Assembly (NCBI RefSeq): GCF_040537815.1
Contig: NZ_JBEWSZ010000006.1
Location: 105,125-169,124 of the forward strand
DNA length: 64,000 nt
Direction of reading: 5' to 3'
Source of the DNA: Mesorhizobium shangrilense
GTDB taxonomy: Bacteria > Pseudomonadota > Alphaproteobacteria > Rhizobiales > Rhizobiaceae
How positions within the stretch are numbered: the stretch's first letter is position 1; the number at the start of each line of letters is the position of its first letter. Below the pieces are notes generated by a model, which saw only the letters and a list, made by a program, of their open reading frames with translations, ran no database searches and was not told where the DNA came from. Shown piece after piece: positions 48,923 through 57,282 of this stretch. A program made the translations under genes and the position numbers.

Positions 48923-49663
48923 GTGGCCGCACTGGGCGCAGTGACCGAGCTTTGGCGGTATCCGGCGAGTTCGCTTGCCGGGGAACGCCTGGACTCGATT
49001 TCGGTCGGCCCGGAAACCATCGCCGGCGACCGGATGTTCGGCCTTGTCGATGCATCGGACAATGAGATCGCCCGGCCGGATCGCGCCGAGAAATGGCACA
49101 AGGTGCCGCGCATCCGGACCCGGCTGTCGGAAACCCGGCAACTGGAGATCGCGACGCCGGACAGTGGCTGGCTGGCCGCACCTGGGGCCGAAAGCGACCG
49201 TGCCGTATCAGCCTATCTCGGCTTCGAGGCTTCGATCCGGCCGTTTCGCCGGGAGGATGCGACGCCCGACTATTCAGGCCCGCTCACCGAGGAACGCTAT
49301 CGCAAGGCGCCCATTCATCTCCTGACCACGGCGTCGCTGGCGCGACTGAAGGCGCTGCATCCCGAGGGTGTGGCCGACCCACGCCGTTTCCGGCCCAACA
49401 TCGTCGTCGACATGGCCGCCGTCGAAGGGTCCTTTCCCGAGACGGAGTGGATCGGCCGTAAACTGGCCATCGGCGACCTGTTGCTGACGATTTCCGAACC
49501 CTGCCGCCGATGCGGCTTCACCATTATCGGCCAGGACGGTTTCGACAACGATCCGGCGATCCTGCGCAACCTTGTTCGCCACAACGCGCACAATCTGGGC
49601 GTCTACTGTACGGTCGACCAGCCCGCGCCAGTAGCGGTCGGCGCGGCGATGCGGTTCGTCTAG
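48923..49663 (+). CDS. MOSC domain-containing protein
   Basis: Protein of 246 residues with an N-terminal MOSC beta-barrel (VTELWRYPASSLAGERLDSISVGPETIAGDRMFGLVD) and a C-terminal MOSC core (DPRRFRPNIVVDM, WIGRKLAIGDLLLTISEPCRRCGFTIIG). MOSC proteins handle sulfur or molybdenum cofactor; the EPCRRC motif supplies the conserved Cys. The GTG start at 48923 follows acsA by 8 bp, so the two are probably co-transcribed. The substrate is unknown. Confidence 0.9.
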   Translation: MAALGAVTELWRYPASSLAGERLDSISVGPETIAGDRMFGLVDASDNEIARPDRAEKWHKVPRIRTRLSETRQLEIATPDSGWLAAPGAESDRAVSAYLGFEASIRPFRREDATPDYSGPLTEERYRKAPIHLLTTASLARLKALHPEGVADPRRFRPNIVVDMAAVEGSFPETEWIGRKLAIGDLLLTISEPCRRCGFTIIGQDGFDNDPAILRNLVRHNAHNLGVYCTVDQPAPVAVGAAMRFV

Positions 49664-49750
49664 GTGGATTGATGCGGCCGTCAGAGCCCTGACCTTGCCA
49701 CCTCAGGTGAGCGTCAACGATCCAACAACCTCCCGAGCTGCCGCCTTGCC

Positions 49751-50623
49751 TTACAGCGGGTAGACGCGCAGGGACCTGACAACCATGGCGTGGCCGGCGG
49801 GTTTATCGGGAATTTTGCCGGCAAAGAAGGCCAGGGCGGTTGAAAAGCGGATATCCACCGGCTTCTTGATCGCGCCATGGGTCGCAATCGCCGCGACCGG
49901 TTCGCCATCGACCTCGAAGACGATGTCCGTCGGTGTCCAGAGGACGCCGTAGTCGTGAAATCCCTTCGACAGGTCGCCGCTGAACTTGCTGTCGAATCCA
50001 ACTCCGGTGCCGGCGGTGGTGACCCAGTTGTGAAGGGTCATATGCAGATCGTTGGGGAAGTGCACCTCCGCAATGTCGATCTCGAAAGCGTCTTCGCTCA
50101 CAAGCCAGAAGGCATTGTTGAGCCCATCGATGTCGGCCACCTTGATGCTGGCCTCGAAAAATCCGTATGACTGCTTCGATTTGCTGGTCGCGAAGCCGGT
50201 AGACCATTTCGCATGGCATTTCACAGCGTCCAGCGTCCTGAGCTCGAGGCCTGTTGGGGTCGCCACAACGTTGCGCGGCTGACGGCAAGATTGCAGGTCT
50301 CCACGGTCGTCCGATTGCAGCGACCATTGCGATTGGAACTCCGCCCGGTTTGTGAAGTTCGTATCGATGACCGGCTTCTTCCGTCCGGAGCGATAGCTTG
50401 CGATCAACCCACGGTCCGCGGCGGTTACAGGTCGGCGCTCTCCCCAGGGTTGATTGGGATTGAACCAGGTTGCGGGTCCCATCTGCTGTGTGGCGGCGAA
50501 GAGCGGCCAAGCCGACAACAGGCCTGTCACCAGGAAAATCAGGAGCCTGGACAATCGCTTGGGCATCGCATGCCAGGTGGCCTTGCTCGATATGGGATCA
50601 GAAGGCCTGTACAAACGCTGCAT
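49751..50623 (-). CDS. Glycoside hydrolase family 16 protein (beta-glucanase-like)
   Basis: Exported protein of about 290 residues. After a hydrophobic signal (KRLSRLLIFLVTGLLSAWPLFAA) it has the GH16 jelly-roll, with the catalytic pattern DAFEIDIAEV (two acidic residues and the general acid/base of E-x-D-x-x-E). Other elements are ATGLELRTL-like and YGVLWTPTDIVFEVDGEPV. GH16 enzymes cut beta-1,3 or beta-1,3/1,4 glucans and rhizobial exopolysaccharides. ATG 50623 follows AAGGAG; ATG 50566 would start nearer the signal. The substrate is not known. Confidence 0.88.
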   Translation of the reverse strand: MQRLYRPSDPISSKATWHAMPKRLSRLLIFLVTGLLSAWPLFAATQQMGPATWFNPNQPWGERRPVTAADRGLIASYRSGRKKPVIDTNFTNRAEFQSQWSLQSDDRGDLQSCRQPRNVVATPTGLELRTLDAVKCHAKWSTGFATSKSKQSYGFFEASIKVADIDGLNNAFWLVSEDAFEIDIAEVHFPNDLHMTLHNWVTTAGTGVGFDSKFSGDLSKGFHDYGVLWTPTDIVFEVDGEPVAAIATHGAIKKPVDIRFSTALAFFAGKIPDKPAGHAMVVRSLRVYPL

Positions 50624-50836
50624 CGGGGCGCCTCTCCTTCGTCGGAATCTGAAGCCGGGCCGCAGTCAGCCGAACAGGCGAAAAAGGCTTATTTAAGCAG
50701 GACTGATCGAGCGAAACTCAATCGGCCGCCATCTCGACGCGCCGAGTGCAAACAGCAACGCCATCCGCATCGGCCTGTCACAGAGGCATCCGACGTCAGA
50801 TACTGACCACCAGCGCGATGGGCCGAGCAGGGCCAG

Positions 50837-52105
50837 CTACCGATAAAGATCCGCCCGCGTCGGCGGCAGGCCGCTTGGGCCACGTGCCCGCTTGGTCACG
50901 ACAGTCTGGAAAATCTGCGCCGAGGCACGCTCGAAGGTGATCGAACAGCCAGTGAGATAGAGCAGCCAGAGCCGCGCCCTGGCTTCGCCAACCTCGGCGA
51001 TCGCTTCGTCGAACCGGGCCTGGAGACGCTGGGCCCAGAGCCTGCAGGTGCGGGCGTAGTGCTCGCGCAGGTTCTCGACATCGTAGACGAGGAAGCCATG
51101 CGCTTCGAAATTGCCGAGCGTCATGCCGATCGTGTCGAGTTCGCCGCCGGGGAAGATGTATTTGATCAGCGCCTTGTATTCCGGCCCCTTGCGCAGCGTC
51201 TTCTTCATGTCGCCCTTGCTGCGCCTGGTGATGGCATGATGCAGATAGATGCCGCCCGGCTTCAGCAGCCGATGGACGGTGGAGAAGTAGGTGGCATGGT
51301 TGGCGAGCCCCAGATGCTCGAACATGCCGATCGACGATATCTTGTCGAAAGTATCGGTTAGCTCGGCGTAGGACCGTATCTCGATGGTGATCTTGTCTTC
51401 CAGACCCTCGGCGCGGATGCGCTCGCGGGCGAGTTCCGTCTGGGCCTCCGACAGCGAGACGCCGTGGCCGGTGACGCCATAATTCTTCGCGGCATGGATC
51501 AGCATCGCCCCCCAGCCGCAGCCGATGTCGAGCAGCCGCTCACCCGGCTTCAGCCGCAGCTTGCGGCAGATATGGTCGAGCTTGTCGGCCTGCGCCTGGT
51601 CGATGTCATTGGCGAAATCCTTGAAGTATCCGCAGCTATAGACCATGCGCTCGTCGAGGAAGAGCCGGTAGAAGGCGTTTGAAATATCGTAGTGATGCTG
51701 GATCGCCTGCTTGCTCGATCCGCTGACGAAAGGGTTTCGTCCGGCAAGATCGACCGGCGCCGTCATCTGCTTTCGCGAAAGCAGCACGGCGGGCAGGTCG
51801 CGCAGGATCGCCAGTTTCGGCAATGTCTTGAGCTTCGACCTGAGCTTGCCCTGCGATGGCAGGGCGTAGAAGTCGAACAGCGATCCGTCTTCCACATCGA
51901 CCGCCTTGGAAATCCACATCTCGATCAGGGTCGACAGAGAAGGGCGGCGCACGATCTGCCAGACGATATCCTGGTCGTTGATGGTGAGCACCGGGCCTGT
52001 GGCGGGGCCGATCCGCTCGCCAGTCCAGAGCTTGACGGCAAAGCCCGGCTTCAGCGTTTCAATGACCGTTCGAACGATCCGCGCGGCCTTGTCGGTGGCG
52101 TCCAT
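50837..52105 (-). CDS. Cyclopropane-fatty-acyl-phospholipid synthase family methyltransferase
   Basis: SAM-dependent enzyme of 422 residues that methylenates unsaturated acyl chains in membrane lipids. Motifs: HHYDISNAFYRLFLDERMVYSCGYF, SAM-binding LLDIGCGWGAMLIHAAK, SIGMFEHLG and the C-terminal FEAHGFLVYDVENLREHYARTCRLWA. Length and order fit CfaS. Rhizobia have several homologues and lactobacillic acid builds up in stationary phase or acid (known). It stands alone. Confidence 0.92.
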   Translation of the reverse strand: MDATDKAARIVRTVIETLKPGFAVKLWTGERIGPATGPVLTINDQDIVWQIVRRPSLSTLIEMWISKAVDVEDGSLFDFYALPSQGKLRSKLKTLPKLAILRDLPAVLLSRKQMTAPVDLAGRNPFVSGSSKQAIQHHYDISNAFYRLFLDERMVYSCGYFKDFANDIDQAQADKLDHICRKLRLKPGERLLDIGCGWGAMLIHAAKNYGVTGHGVSLSEAQTELARERIRAEGLEDKITIEIRSYAELTDTFDKISSIGMFEHLGLANHATYFSTVHRLLKPGGIYLHHAITRRSKGDMKKTLRKGPEYKALIKYIFPGGELDTIGMTLGNFEAHGFLVYDVENLREHYARTCRLWAQRLQARFDEAIAEVGEARARLWLLYLTGCSITFERASAQIFQTVVTKRARGPSGLPPTRADLYR

Positions 52106-52276
52106 GCTTCCTCCCCGAAAGCCAGTGCAACAATGAAGTCAAGCGCACCAATGTTGTCCGATTGCCCGCGGACTGCAAGTCGGCCTGTCCGGAAAGACAC
52201 ACCACCGGCTTTTTGAGAGTGACGGCTTGCCATTTGCCGGATGAGACCCCATCATCCGTATGTGTTCAACAAATCG

Positions 52277-52290
52277 AAAGGAGGTGATCC
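52277..52290 (+). promoter_or_regulatory. Extended perfect Shine-Dalgarno sequence
   Basis: AAAGGAGGTGATCC is exactly complementary to the conserved 3' end of 16S rRNA (GGATCACCTCCTTT). The AGGAGG core lies 7 nt before the ATG at 52292, the best spacing. No other gene in the window has such a match. Confidence 0.85.
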
Positions 52291-52291
52291 G

Positions 52292-52363
52292 ATGTCGAGT
52301 GATTTCGTTTTCCAGAACGTGGCCTCAGCGGATTGCACTTTCGGGAAGCAGTCTTCCCGTTAA
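52292..52363 (+). CDS. Very small ORF (23 residues) with perfect ribosome-binding site
   Basis: ORF of 23 codons plus TAA, starting ATG 52292. The peptide begins MSSDFVFQNV, includes one Cys (ADCTF) and ends GKQSSR. It is preceded by a 14-nt perfect Shine-Dalgarno. A 7-bp hairpin CGGGAAG-CAGT-CTTCCCG covers its last codons (52342-52359), a second hairpin follows at 52378-52403, and a strong terminator ends at about 52473. No gene follows on this strand, so it is not an ordinary leader peptide. It could be a small protein or a regulatory RNA. The function is unknown. Confidence 0.6.
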   Translation: MSSDFVFQNVASADCTFGKQSSR

Positions 52364-52432
52364 GGCGCGAGATGCGCGGCGGGTGACCTCACGGGTCGCC
52401 GCCATTGAGCCGCGCCATGGACGGAAACACGG

Positions 52433-52473
52433 AAGGCCGCCGGCTTCGCAAGAAGCGGCGGCCTTTTCCTTTT
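52433..52473 (+). terminator. Rho-independent terminator of the small ORF transcript
   Basis: Nine-bp stem AAGGCCGCC / GGCGGCCTT extended by CTTC / GAAG closed with a GCAA tetraloop, followed by TTCCTTTTC on the plus strand. It lies 70 bp after the small ORF. The convergent Tad-type gene ends 8 bp further on and may use it too. Confidence 0.82.
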
Positions 52474-52480
52474 CGCGATG

Positions 52481-53842
52481 CTATTTGCTCAGCGCCAGGC
52501 GTTCGATGTTGCGGGCGATGGTCTGGAACGCGGTGTCGAGTTCGGCGCCGTTGGCGGCCTGGTAGAAATGCTTGATGCCGCCACTGTCGGGGCTGGCGCA
52601 ATCCTGCAGGGTCGCCTTGGCGTTCGCCTCGTTGAGGTCGAAGCCGATAGTGAAGATCTCGATGCCCTTGTCGCGCATCGCGGCGCAAAGCTTCTTCGCC
52701 GCCGTGCGGGTCGGCTCCTTGCCGGCGTCATTGTACACCTGGTTGACGGTGCTGGCATCGAAATAGGACAGGTTGAACTCGCCGTCGGTCATCAGGATCG
52801 CATATTTGGCGACCTTCTTGGGATCCATCTTGGCCGGCCGTTCCGAGGCCTTCATCACGCTACCCCAGTTTTCCGAAAGCATGTACCAGGCCCATTGCAC
52901 GCCGATATGGCCGGCGGTGCCGCCGGACGCGACAAAGGTCTTGATCACATTCTTGAGCGCCGTGGCATCGGCCGTCAGCGGCATCAGCGTTGCGTCCGGG
53001 CAGGCTTTCGTGCTGGTGTTGCTTGCGAAGGTCGGCAGCAGAAAATCGCTGTTGACCATGCTGGAGCCGGGGCCGGCGTCCGTATATTGATCGACCCCCT
53101 TGCGCTCGGTTGCGCAAGTGCCCGCGTTTTTCGGCGCCGAGACATATTGCGGGTCGCTGTTGCCCGGCGCCTGTTTGCGCTGGCTGGCGGAGGTTTCGAC
53201 ATAGACAGTGCTGGCGGCAAGCGTGCCGGCATTCACCGAATTGGCATAGGGCACAATGGACACGCGCACCCGAGGCTTGGACAGATCCTGCCCGGTGAGG
53301 AATGTGTCCACCGCATTGCTCGCCGCTGCCTTGAGATCCTTGATTTTCTGGCCGGCCATCGATCCTGTCACGTCAAGCATCATTGCCACTTCGATCGACT
53401 TGTCCGAATAGACGGCCGTGGTCGAGACAGGCACGCGTTGCATGTTGCCGACGCTGAACAGCGGGAAATAGAACGCGACATTGACATGGACGTCCGCCTG
53501 CACCGTCTTGGCGATCGGATCGACCGTCAATTTGTCGAGGACGATCTGGTTGGCCTGCAGGATTCCCGCCGTGTTGTTGGCATCGAGAAACGCCTGCACC
53601 GACGCGTTCGCATTGGCCTCCTTGATGACGCCGGTCGTCAGGTCGCGCGCCGTCGAGGTGACGGCGGCATCGACCACGCCCTGCAGGCTCGACTTGGCAT
53701 TGTAGATCTGGGACAGGTTGACCGAGAAGCCGACGGCCAGCGCCAAGACCGAGGCGGTAAGGCCAAACAGGACTGCGAAATTTCCACCGCGATCCCTGGC
53801 GAAACCGCCAATCGCGTGAACAAGACCCCCGTAATTCCGCAT
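52481..53842 (-). CDS. Tad-type pilus-associated protein with von Willebrand factor A domain
   Basis: Protein of 453 residues. The N-terminal TadE/TadG-like signal-anchor is DRGGNFAVLFGLTASVLALAVGFSVNLSQI; then comes a putative Flp-pilus assembly TadG region and a vWA domain with the MIDAS start VAMMLDVTGSMAG (D-x-T-x-S) and later TDGEFNLSYFD. ATG 53842 follows GAGGAGAGG. It is an orphan with no other tad genes nearby; such solitary TadG-like proteins are common in rhizobia. It is probably secreted or membrane-anchored and binds a partner protein. Confidence 0.86.
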   Translation of the reverse strand: MRNYGGLVHAIGGFARDRGGNFAVLFGLTASVLALAVGFSVNLSQIYNAKSSLQGVVDAAVTSTARDLTTGVIKEANANASVQAFLDANNTAGILQANQIVLDKLTVDPIAKTVQADVHVNVAFYFPLFSVGNMQRVPVSTTAVYSDKSIEVAMMLDVTGSMAGQKIKDLKAAASNAVDTFLTGQDLSKPRVRVSIVPYANSVNAGTLAASTVYVETSASQRKQAPGNSDPQYVSAPKNAGTCATERKGVDQYTDAGPGSSMVNSDFLLPTFASNTSTKACPDATLMPLTADATALKNVIKTFVASGGTAGHIGVQWAWYMLSENWGSVMKASERPAKMDPKKVAKYAILMTDGEFNLSYFDASTVNQVYNDAGKEPTRTAAKKLCAAMRDKGIEIFTIGFDLNEANAKATLQDCASPDSGGIKHFYQAANGAELDTAFQTIARNIERLALSK

Positions 53843-54143
53843 CCTATTGCCTCTCCTCGCCTCGGCCTCGTCGCCGGGAAGGTTCGATGCAGGATTCCAG
53901 CCGGATGACGCCGCCAATCGCCCGAAAGCAAGGAAGGCGGCACAAACTTATTGTTTTTGTTGGGTTTTGTCAGGAAGACAAGGTCAACAATACGTAAACG
54001 CGACCACCGACTCTTCGCGCCGTTTACCGGGCGCTTACCACGATCTGGCCCACCCTGAAGGAGCCGTCTGGAACGCGTCCCGCGGCGGCACAGCCGGACT
54101 GTGCCAGAGCGGACCACCGGCAGCGAGGCACTGCCGGTGACCA
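53843..54143. other. Gene-free stretch between Tad-type gene and intergenic repeat
   Basis: No convincing ORF. It holds the promoter and leader of the leftward Tad-type gene, including an AT-rich patch with TTGTTTTTGTTGG near 53952 (plus strand). The remainder to 54218 is the palindromic repeat. Confidence 0.4.
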
Positions 54144-54213
54144 GAGCAGGAACCCGAAAAGTGGAAACCGGTTTTCTCGGACAAACGGTCCCCGTTTGTC
54201 CAGAGATCTGCTC
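54144..54213. repeat. Rhizobial palindromic intergenic repeat
   Basis: Outer arms GAGCAG / CTGCTC enclose CCGAAAAGTGGAAACCGG...TTTTCTCGG and a perfect hairpin GGACAAACGG-TCC-CCGTTTGTCC at 54179-54201. It shares its CCGAAA-GTGG-CCGG core with the element at 3941-3989. It ends 6 bp from the stop of the transglutaminase-like gene and may serve as its terminator. Confidence 0.8.
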
Positions 54214-54218
54214 AGGCT

Positions 54219-55088
54219 CTATGCTAGCATGTGTGCGCTGACTGTCCTGTCGACAGCATGATAGGGCGGATTGAACAGATTGCCTTCCTGCTCGTAGGTC
54301 CAGACCTTGAACAGGCTGAGCCGATGCGGGCCGAAACTGTGAAGCAACGGCACGTCGGTGGCGTCGCGGCCGCGCGCGATGACGACGCGGCCGATCCTCG
54401 GCGTGTTGTGACGGGCGTCGAACGTGTACCATTTGCCGTCGAGGAACACTTCCAGCCAGGCCGAGAAATCCATCGGCGCCGGATCGATCGGCACGCCGAT
54501 ATCGCCGAGATAGCCATTCACATAGCGGGCCGGAATGTTCATGCAGCGGCAAAGCGTGATCGCCAGATGCGCGAAATCGCGGCAGACGCCAACCCGCTCC
54601 TCATGTGCCTGCGCCGCCGTTCGGGTCGGCCGCGCATAGCCATAGCCGAACGAAAGGCGATTGTGGACATAGTCGACGATCGCCTGGACGCGCGCCCAGC
54701 CCGCCGGGACATGGCCGAAAAGCTGCCAGGCCAGTCCGCTGAGATGGTCGGTCTCGCAATAGCGGCTGCCAAGCAGATAGCCGAGCACCTCGTCCGGCAG
54801 TTCCGCGACCGGCACTTCCCTGGCCAGCGTGTTGACCTCATCCGTCTGCCCGCTATCCTCGACGACTGCGTCATAGAGAATGCGAAAGCCGCCAGGAGGC
54901 GCCGTGAAGCGCCGGCAGGCATTGCCGTGAAGGTCATGATAAAGGCGCGTGTGCACGGAAGGCGACGTCAGCACGCGTGTCTGCCGCTTGATGGTGGCCT
55001 GGCGATCCCTGTGGATCTCGAGCAGTGAAACGACGGGTGTGGCCTGTGTGCATTCAATGGCGATTTCGTAGCCGAGCCGGATCAGCAT
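54219..55088 (-). CDS. Transglutaminase-like cysteine peptidase-fold protein
   Basis: Protein of 289 residues. An N-terminal beta domain (MLIRLGYEIAIECTQATPVVSLLEIH) is followed by a transglutaminase-like core with the Cys in ERVGVCRDFAHLAITLCR, the His/Asp region ARYVNGYLG, MDFSAWLEVFLDGKWYTFDARHN, giving the Cys-His-Asp triad. Bacterial members are often peptidases or peptide-crosslinking enzymes. No signal peptide is seen. The substrate is unknown. Confidence 0.88.
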   Translation of the reverse strand: MLIRLGYEIAIECTQATPVVSLLEIHRDRQATIKRQTRVLTSPSVHTRLYHDLHGNACRRFTAPPGGFRILYDAVVEDSGQTDEVNTLAREVPVAELPDEVLGYLLGSRYCETDHLSGLAWQLFGHVPAGWARVQAIVDYVHNRLSFGYGYARPTRTAAQAHEERVGVCRDFAHLAITLCRCMNIPARYVNGYLGDIGVPIDPAPMDFSAWLEVFLDGKWYTFDARHNTPRIGRVVIARGRDATDVPLLHSFGPHRLSLFKVWTYEQEGNLFNPPYHAVDRTVSAHMLA

Positions 55089-55255
55089 CGAAGGTCCCCT
55101 TCAATCGTCATGAAAGTCAGAACCGTTGAAACGCGATAGGCCGGGCATGGTTCCCTGAGTGCAGGCGAAAAACGCCCGGCGTCTTTCAAATCCATCACCG
55201 CACCGATACGGTTGGCCGGAATCGATACCTACGTGAACAGCCATCAAGGAAACCA

Positions 55256-55927
55256 ATGCTAGCAGGCAAGAAATTCGCCGCCTTCCTGTTCGACATGGAC
55301 GGTACGCTGCTCAATTCGACCGCCGCGGCGGAGCGGGTGTGGAGCGCCTGGGCGACACGGCATGGGCTGGACGTGGCGACTTTCCTGCCGACGATGCACG
55401 GCAGGAGGGCGATCGAAACCGTTCGCAGGCTGGCCCTCCCAGGCGTCGACCCCCAGCGCGAAGCGGAGCAGATTACCCGCGATGAAATCGCCGACGTAGC
55501 GGGAATCCAAGCACTTGCCGGCGCAGCTGCCTTCCTGCACTCACTGCCGCCAAAGCGGTGGGCCATTGTGACGTCATCACCGCGTGAGCTGGCGCTGAGG
55601 CGGATCGAGGCCGCGGGCATTCCCGTTCCCGCCACCCTTGTCACGGCCGAGGACGTAGCGCACGGCAAGCCGGCTCCCGATTGTTTCCGGTTGGGAGCCG
55701 AGCGGCTCGACTTCGATGCCAGCGACTGCCTTGTGTTCGAGGATGCGACGCCCGGCATCCAGGCGGGCGAGGCTGCCGGAGCCACGGTGCTCGTCGTCAC
55801 CGCGACACATCAGCACCCGATGGCAACAGCGCACGCCACCATCTTCGACTATGACGGTCTGAGGGCGGTCACGGACGCTCAGGGCCGCATCGGCGTGGAG
55901 CAGACGCAAGCCGCGGCGGCTTCCTAG
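55256..55927 (+). CDS. HAD-superfamily hydrolase, sugar-phosphatase-like
   Basis: Cytoplasmic phosphatase of 223 residues, subfamily IA. Motif I FLFDMDGTLLNS holds the nucleophile Asp; motif II VTSSPRE; motif III Lys in HGKPAPDCF; motif IV VFEDATPGIQAG. The cap domain and spacing resemble YfbT/YniC-type sugar phosphatases and glycerol-phosphatase homologues. AAGGA lies 5 nt before ATG. Its 3' end overlaps the convergent SdhAF4-like gene by 4 bp. Confidence 0.9.
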   Translation: MLAGKKFAAFLFDMDGTLLNSTAAAERVWSAWATRHGLDVATFLPTMHGRRAIETVRRLALPGVDPQREAEQITRDEIADVAGIQALAGAAAFLHSLPPKRWAIVTSSPRELALRRIEAAGIPVPATLVTAEDVAHGKPAPDCFRLGAERLDFDASDCLVFEDATPGIQAGEAAGATVLVVTATHQHPMATAHATIFDYDGLRAVTDAQGRIGVEQTQAAAAS

Positions 55928-56142
55928 AAATCGCTGGTCAGGCCCTTGACCTCCCAGTCGCCGTAGCGGCCGGGTTCCTTGCCGCCACGGCCGCCGATCT
56001 CGCGGGGCAGCGCGGCTTCCTTCTGGCGATAGTCTTGCCGCCGTGCCTCGGCTTCCGCCAGTGCGCGGCGGGCGGCGGGCGTCAGTTCTTTTGGCGGCGC
56101 GTCATCCGTGCCGGCGGGCGTTTTACTGGTTTCGTCGTTCAT
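55924..56142 (-). CDS. DUF1674 protein, SdhAF4-like succinate dehydrogenase assembly factor
   Basis: Small protein of 72 residues. The charged N-terminal half (ELTPAARRALAEAEARRQDYR) is followed by the conserved C-terminus GGRGGKEPGRYGDWEVKGLTSDF, the signature of DUF1674/SDHAF4, which helps flavinylated SdhA assemble in mitochondria and alphaproteobacteria. The sdh genes are not in the window. It overlaps the HAD gene end by 4 bp in convergent orientation. Confidence 0.88.
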   Translation of the reverse strand: MNDETSKTPAGTDDAPPKELTPAARRALAEAEARRQDYRQKEAALPREIGGRGGKEPGRYGDWEVKGLTSDF

Positions 56143-56247
56143 GCGATATTTCCAGCGGATTGAAACAGGGACAGGCCTTTCCCATCATATAGCGATGACC
56201 CCACGAGGATCGACCCCTTTTCATCACCATCCGCGGAGGAGCAGACG

Positions 56248-57282
56248 ATGAACACACTTCGCACCGCCATGCTTCTGGCCGCCATGACCGCGCTGTTCAT
56301 GGGAGTAGGCTTTCTGATCGGCGGAACAGGCGGCATGATGATCGCACTGGTCATCGCCGCCGGCACCAATCTGTTCAGCTACTGGAACGCCGACAAGATG
56401 GTGCTGTCGATGAACCACGCCATCGAGGTCGACGAAAAGAACGCGCCCGAATACTACGCCATCGTGCAAGGGCTTGCGCAACGCGCCGGCCTGCCGATGC
56501 CCAGGACCTATCTGATCGACAATCCGCAGCCGAATGCCTTCGCCACCGGCCGCAATCCGCAGAATGCCGCGGTCGCCGCCTCCACCGGCCTCCTGCAGGC
56601 GCTGACCCATGAAGAGGTCGCGGCCGTCATGGCGCATGAACTCGCCCATGTGCAGCATCGCGACACGCTGACCATGACCATCGTCGCGACCTTTGCCGGC
56701 GCCATCTCGATGCTCGGCAATTTCGCCTTCTTCTTCGGCGGCAGCCGCAACAACAACAGCCCGTTCGGCTTTGTCGGCGTGCTCGTCGCTATGATCGTGG
56801 CGCCCTTCGCCGCGATGGTCGTGCAGATGGCGGTCAGCCGGACCCGCGAATACGAGGCAGACCGGCGCGGCGCCGAAATCTGTGGACACCCGCTGTGGCT
56901 GGCATCGGCGCTTGACAAGATCGCCCGCGGCGCCGAACGCATCCGCAACCCCGATGCGGAACGCAATCCGGCGACCGCCCACCTCTTCATCATCAATCCC
57001 CTTTCCGGCGAGCGCATGGACAATCTGTTTTCGACCCACCCGAGCACCGAGAACCGCATCGCCGCCTTGCAGGCGATGGCACGCGAGATGCCTGGTGCCG
57101 GCAGCCCATCCGGGACGACCCGCACGCAAGGAAGGGCATCGGCGCCGCGACAGGCTGACGAACAGCAGCCGTCCAGTCCGTGGGACAGGCCTGCGCAGCC
57201 ACAAACGCCGGCCGAGCCGGCCAGGCCGAAATCCAATCCGTGGGGACGCAACCCGACCGGACCCAAAGGTCCGTGGTCGTGA
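56248..57282 (+). CDS. htpX: Zinc metalloprotease HtpX
   Basis: M48B membrane protease of 344 residues for quality control of inner-membrane proteins. Two N-terminal helices ([37 protein letters not shown]) precede the [10 protein letters not shown] zinc motif; two more helices and the third ligand region [12 protein letters not shown] follow. The last 55 or so residues are a Pro/Arg/Ser-rich tail ([20 protein letters not shown]...NPWGR) that E. coli HtpX lacks. The stop overlaps the GTG start of the methyltransferase gene (GTGA). Confidence 0.95.
   Translation: MNTLRTAMLLAAMTALFMGVGFLIGGTGGMMIALVIAAGTNLFSYWNADKMVLSMNHAIEVDEKNAPEYYAIVQGLAQRAGLPMPRTYLIDNPQPNAFATGRNPQNAAVAASTGLLQALTHEEVAAVMAHELAHVQHRDTLTMTIVATFAGAISMLGNFAFFFGGSRNNNSPFGFVGVLVAMIVAPFAAMVVQMAVSRTREYEADRRGAEICGHPLWLASALDKIARGAERIRNPDAERNPATAHLFIINPLSGERMDNLFSTHPSTENRIAALQAMAREMPGAGSPSGTTRTQGRASAPRQADEQQPSSPWDRPAQPQTPAEPARPKSNPWGRNPTGPKGPWS

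Noticed and set aside
52277..52363. Small ORF as a leader peptide for attenuation of a downstream operon
   Set aside because: No plus-strand gene follows; the next gene is convergent.
52260..52565. Longer plus-strand ORF of about 100 codons through the small-ORF region
   Set aside because: Its start ignores the perfect Shine-Dalgarno, and it reads through the terminator and into the antisense of the Tad-type gene.
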